From Coxiellaceae bacterium (GTDB lineage: Bacteria; Pseudomonadota; Gammaproteobacteria; GCA-013414725), in contig CP058706.1 of the NCBI GenBank assembly GCA_013414725.1, positions 1,404,429-1,410,001 on the forward strand: a DNA stretch of 5,573 nt, written 5' to 3'. The translations under genes and the position numbers were made by a program. Positions 5,193-5,573 of the stretch are shown here, piece by piece. Within the stretch, counting starts at the first letter, position 1; each line of letters starts with the position of its first letter. The notes beneath the pieces were generated by a model. The model made no database searches. It was not told the DNA's origin and was given only the letters and a program-made list of their open reading frames with translations.

Positions 5193-5221
5193 TTCACTGA
5201 ATAAAAACGAATTAATAAAAT
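5193..5221 (+). promoter_or_regulatory. Weak candidate promoter for glmM
   Basis: TTCACT (5193-5198) and TAAAAT (5216-5221) are separated by 17 bases; the boxes match the sigma-70 consensus at four and five of six positions. The implied start would leave only a few untranslated bases before the ATG at 5236, which is unusually short, so this call is tentative. The sequence is AT-rich and chance matches are likely. Confidence 0.2.
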
Positions 5222-5235
5222 GGGTTAGTTTGTGT

Positions 5236-5573
5236 ATGGCAATACGTAAATATTTTGGAACGGACGGTATCCGTGGTCGAGTTGGTCAATCTTTAATCAA
5301 TCCAGAGTTTGTGTTGAAACTAGGCTGGGCAGCTGGTTTAGTCTTAGGCAAGCGGCCTGGCGGCAAAGTTTTAATTGGTAAAGATACCCGTATCTCAGGG
5401 TACATGTTGGAGTCCGCGTTGGAGGCAGGTCTGTCAGCGGCGGGCACTAATATTCAATTGCTCGGGCCAATGCCGACACCCGCTATTGCTTATTTGACCC
5501 GAACTTTGCGTGCTCAAGCAGGTATTGTGATTAGCGCCTCTCACAATCCTTATTATGATAATGGCATCAAGTT
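5236..5573 (+). CDS. glmM: Phosphoglucosamine mutase, N-terminal 112 codons (partial)
   Basis: GlmM interconverts glucosamine-6-phosphate and glucosamine-1-phosphate in the cytoplasm, on the route to UDP-GlcNAc for peptidoglycan and LPS. The N terminus reads [15 protein letters not shown], typical of bacterial GlmM. It is followed by [17 protein letters not shown] and [13 protein letters not shown], and ends with the active-site loop [14 protein letters not shown]. The phosphorylated serine is S102 (5539-5541), the same number as in E. coli GlmM, which supports the ATG at 5236-5238. No strong ribosome-binding site precedes it. The reading is uninterrupted up to the window edge. It is divergent from the large broken gene; in many gammaproteobacteria folP sits directly upstream, but here it does not. 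GC content is visibly higher than in the minus-strand gene. Confidence 0.97.
   Translation, partial: MAIRKYFGTDGIRGRVGQSLINPEFVLKLGWAAGLVLGKRPGGKVLIGKDTRISGYMLESALEAGLSAAGTNIQLLGPMPTPAIAYLTRTLRAQAGIVISASHNPYYDNGIK

Noticed and set aside
1..5573. tRNA, rRNA, CRISPR array, insertion sequence or riboswitch
   Set aside because: No cloverleaf, regular repeat-spacer pattern, transposase or conserved leader was found on either strand by reading.

Overview
The window suggests an AT-rich gammaproteobacterium, most likely an amoeba- or host-associated one of the Legionellales type. Two things point there. The conserved anchor at the right end is a gammaproteobacterial-looking glmM. The rest of the window is a low-GC gene built from eukaryotic-like modules (leucine-rich repeats, ankyrin repeats, a Rab-like G domain), a style common in Legionella-like effector repertoires. 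The taxon is an inference; no RNA gene or other marker fixes it.

Layout: positions 1-5020 on the minus strand carry one very large gene that runs off the left edge. It is broken into about 15 consecutive reading-frame segments by 14 single-base frame changes. Stitching the segments gives a single path of about 1,675 codons with no internal nonsense codon. The order from the N terminus is: a TPR-like helical region (about 5020-3930); a GlnD/DUF294-type nucleotidyltransferase core (about 3830-3640); a helical segment resembling the DUF294 C-terminal domain (about 3450-3080); an uncharacterised middle region (about 3070-2250); a region with PI3/PI4-kinase-like catalytic motifs (about 2245-1690); a helical linker (about 1690-900); leucine-rich repeats (about 870-440); two ankyrin repeats (412-191); and the start of a Rab-like GTPase domain with P-loop at 83-106, cut by the window edge.

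Positions 5021-5235 are a divergent intergenic region. It holds a TATAAT box and GAGGT ribosome-binding site for the minus-strand gene, a weak candidate promoter for glmM, and a short palindromic element resembling dispersed 'CGTCATTGCGA' type repeats. Positions 5236-5573 on the plus strand are the first 112 codons of glmM, with the catalytic serine at residue 102.

The main interpretive question is whether the broken gene is decaying, is an intact gene damaged by homopolymer errors in the assembly, or is rescued by slippage on A-runs. At least 11 of the 14 frame changes fit runs of five or more A/T and none of the interruptions is a nonsense substitution. That pattern fits assembly error or very recent decay better than old decay. 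If intact, the product would be a mosaic effector combining a nucleotidyltransferase, a kinase-like fold and a host-GTPase mimic whose P-loop has Asn at the position of the classic Ras S17N substitution.
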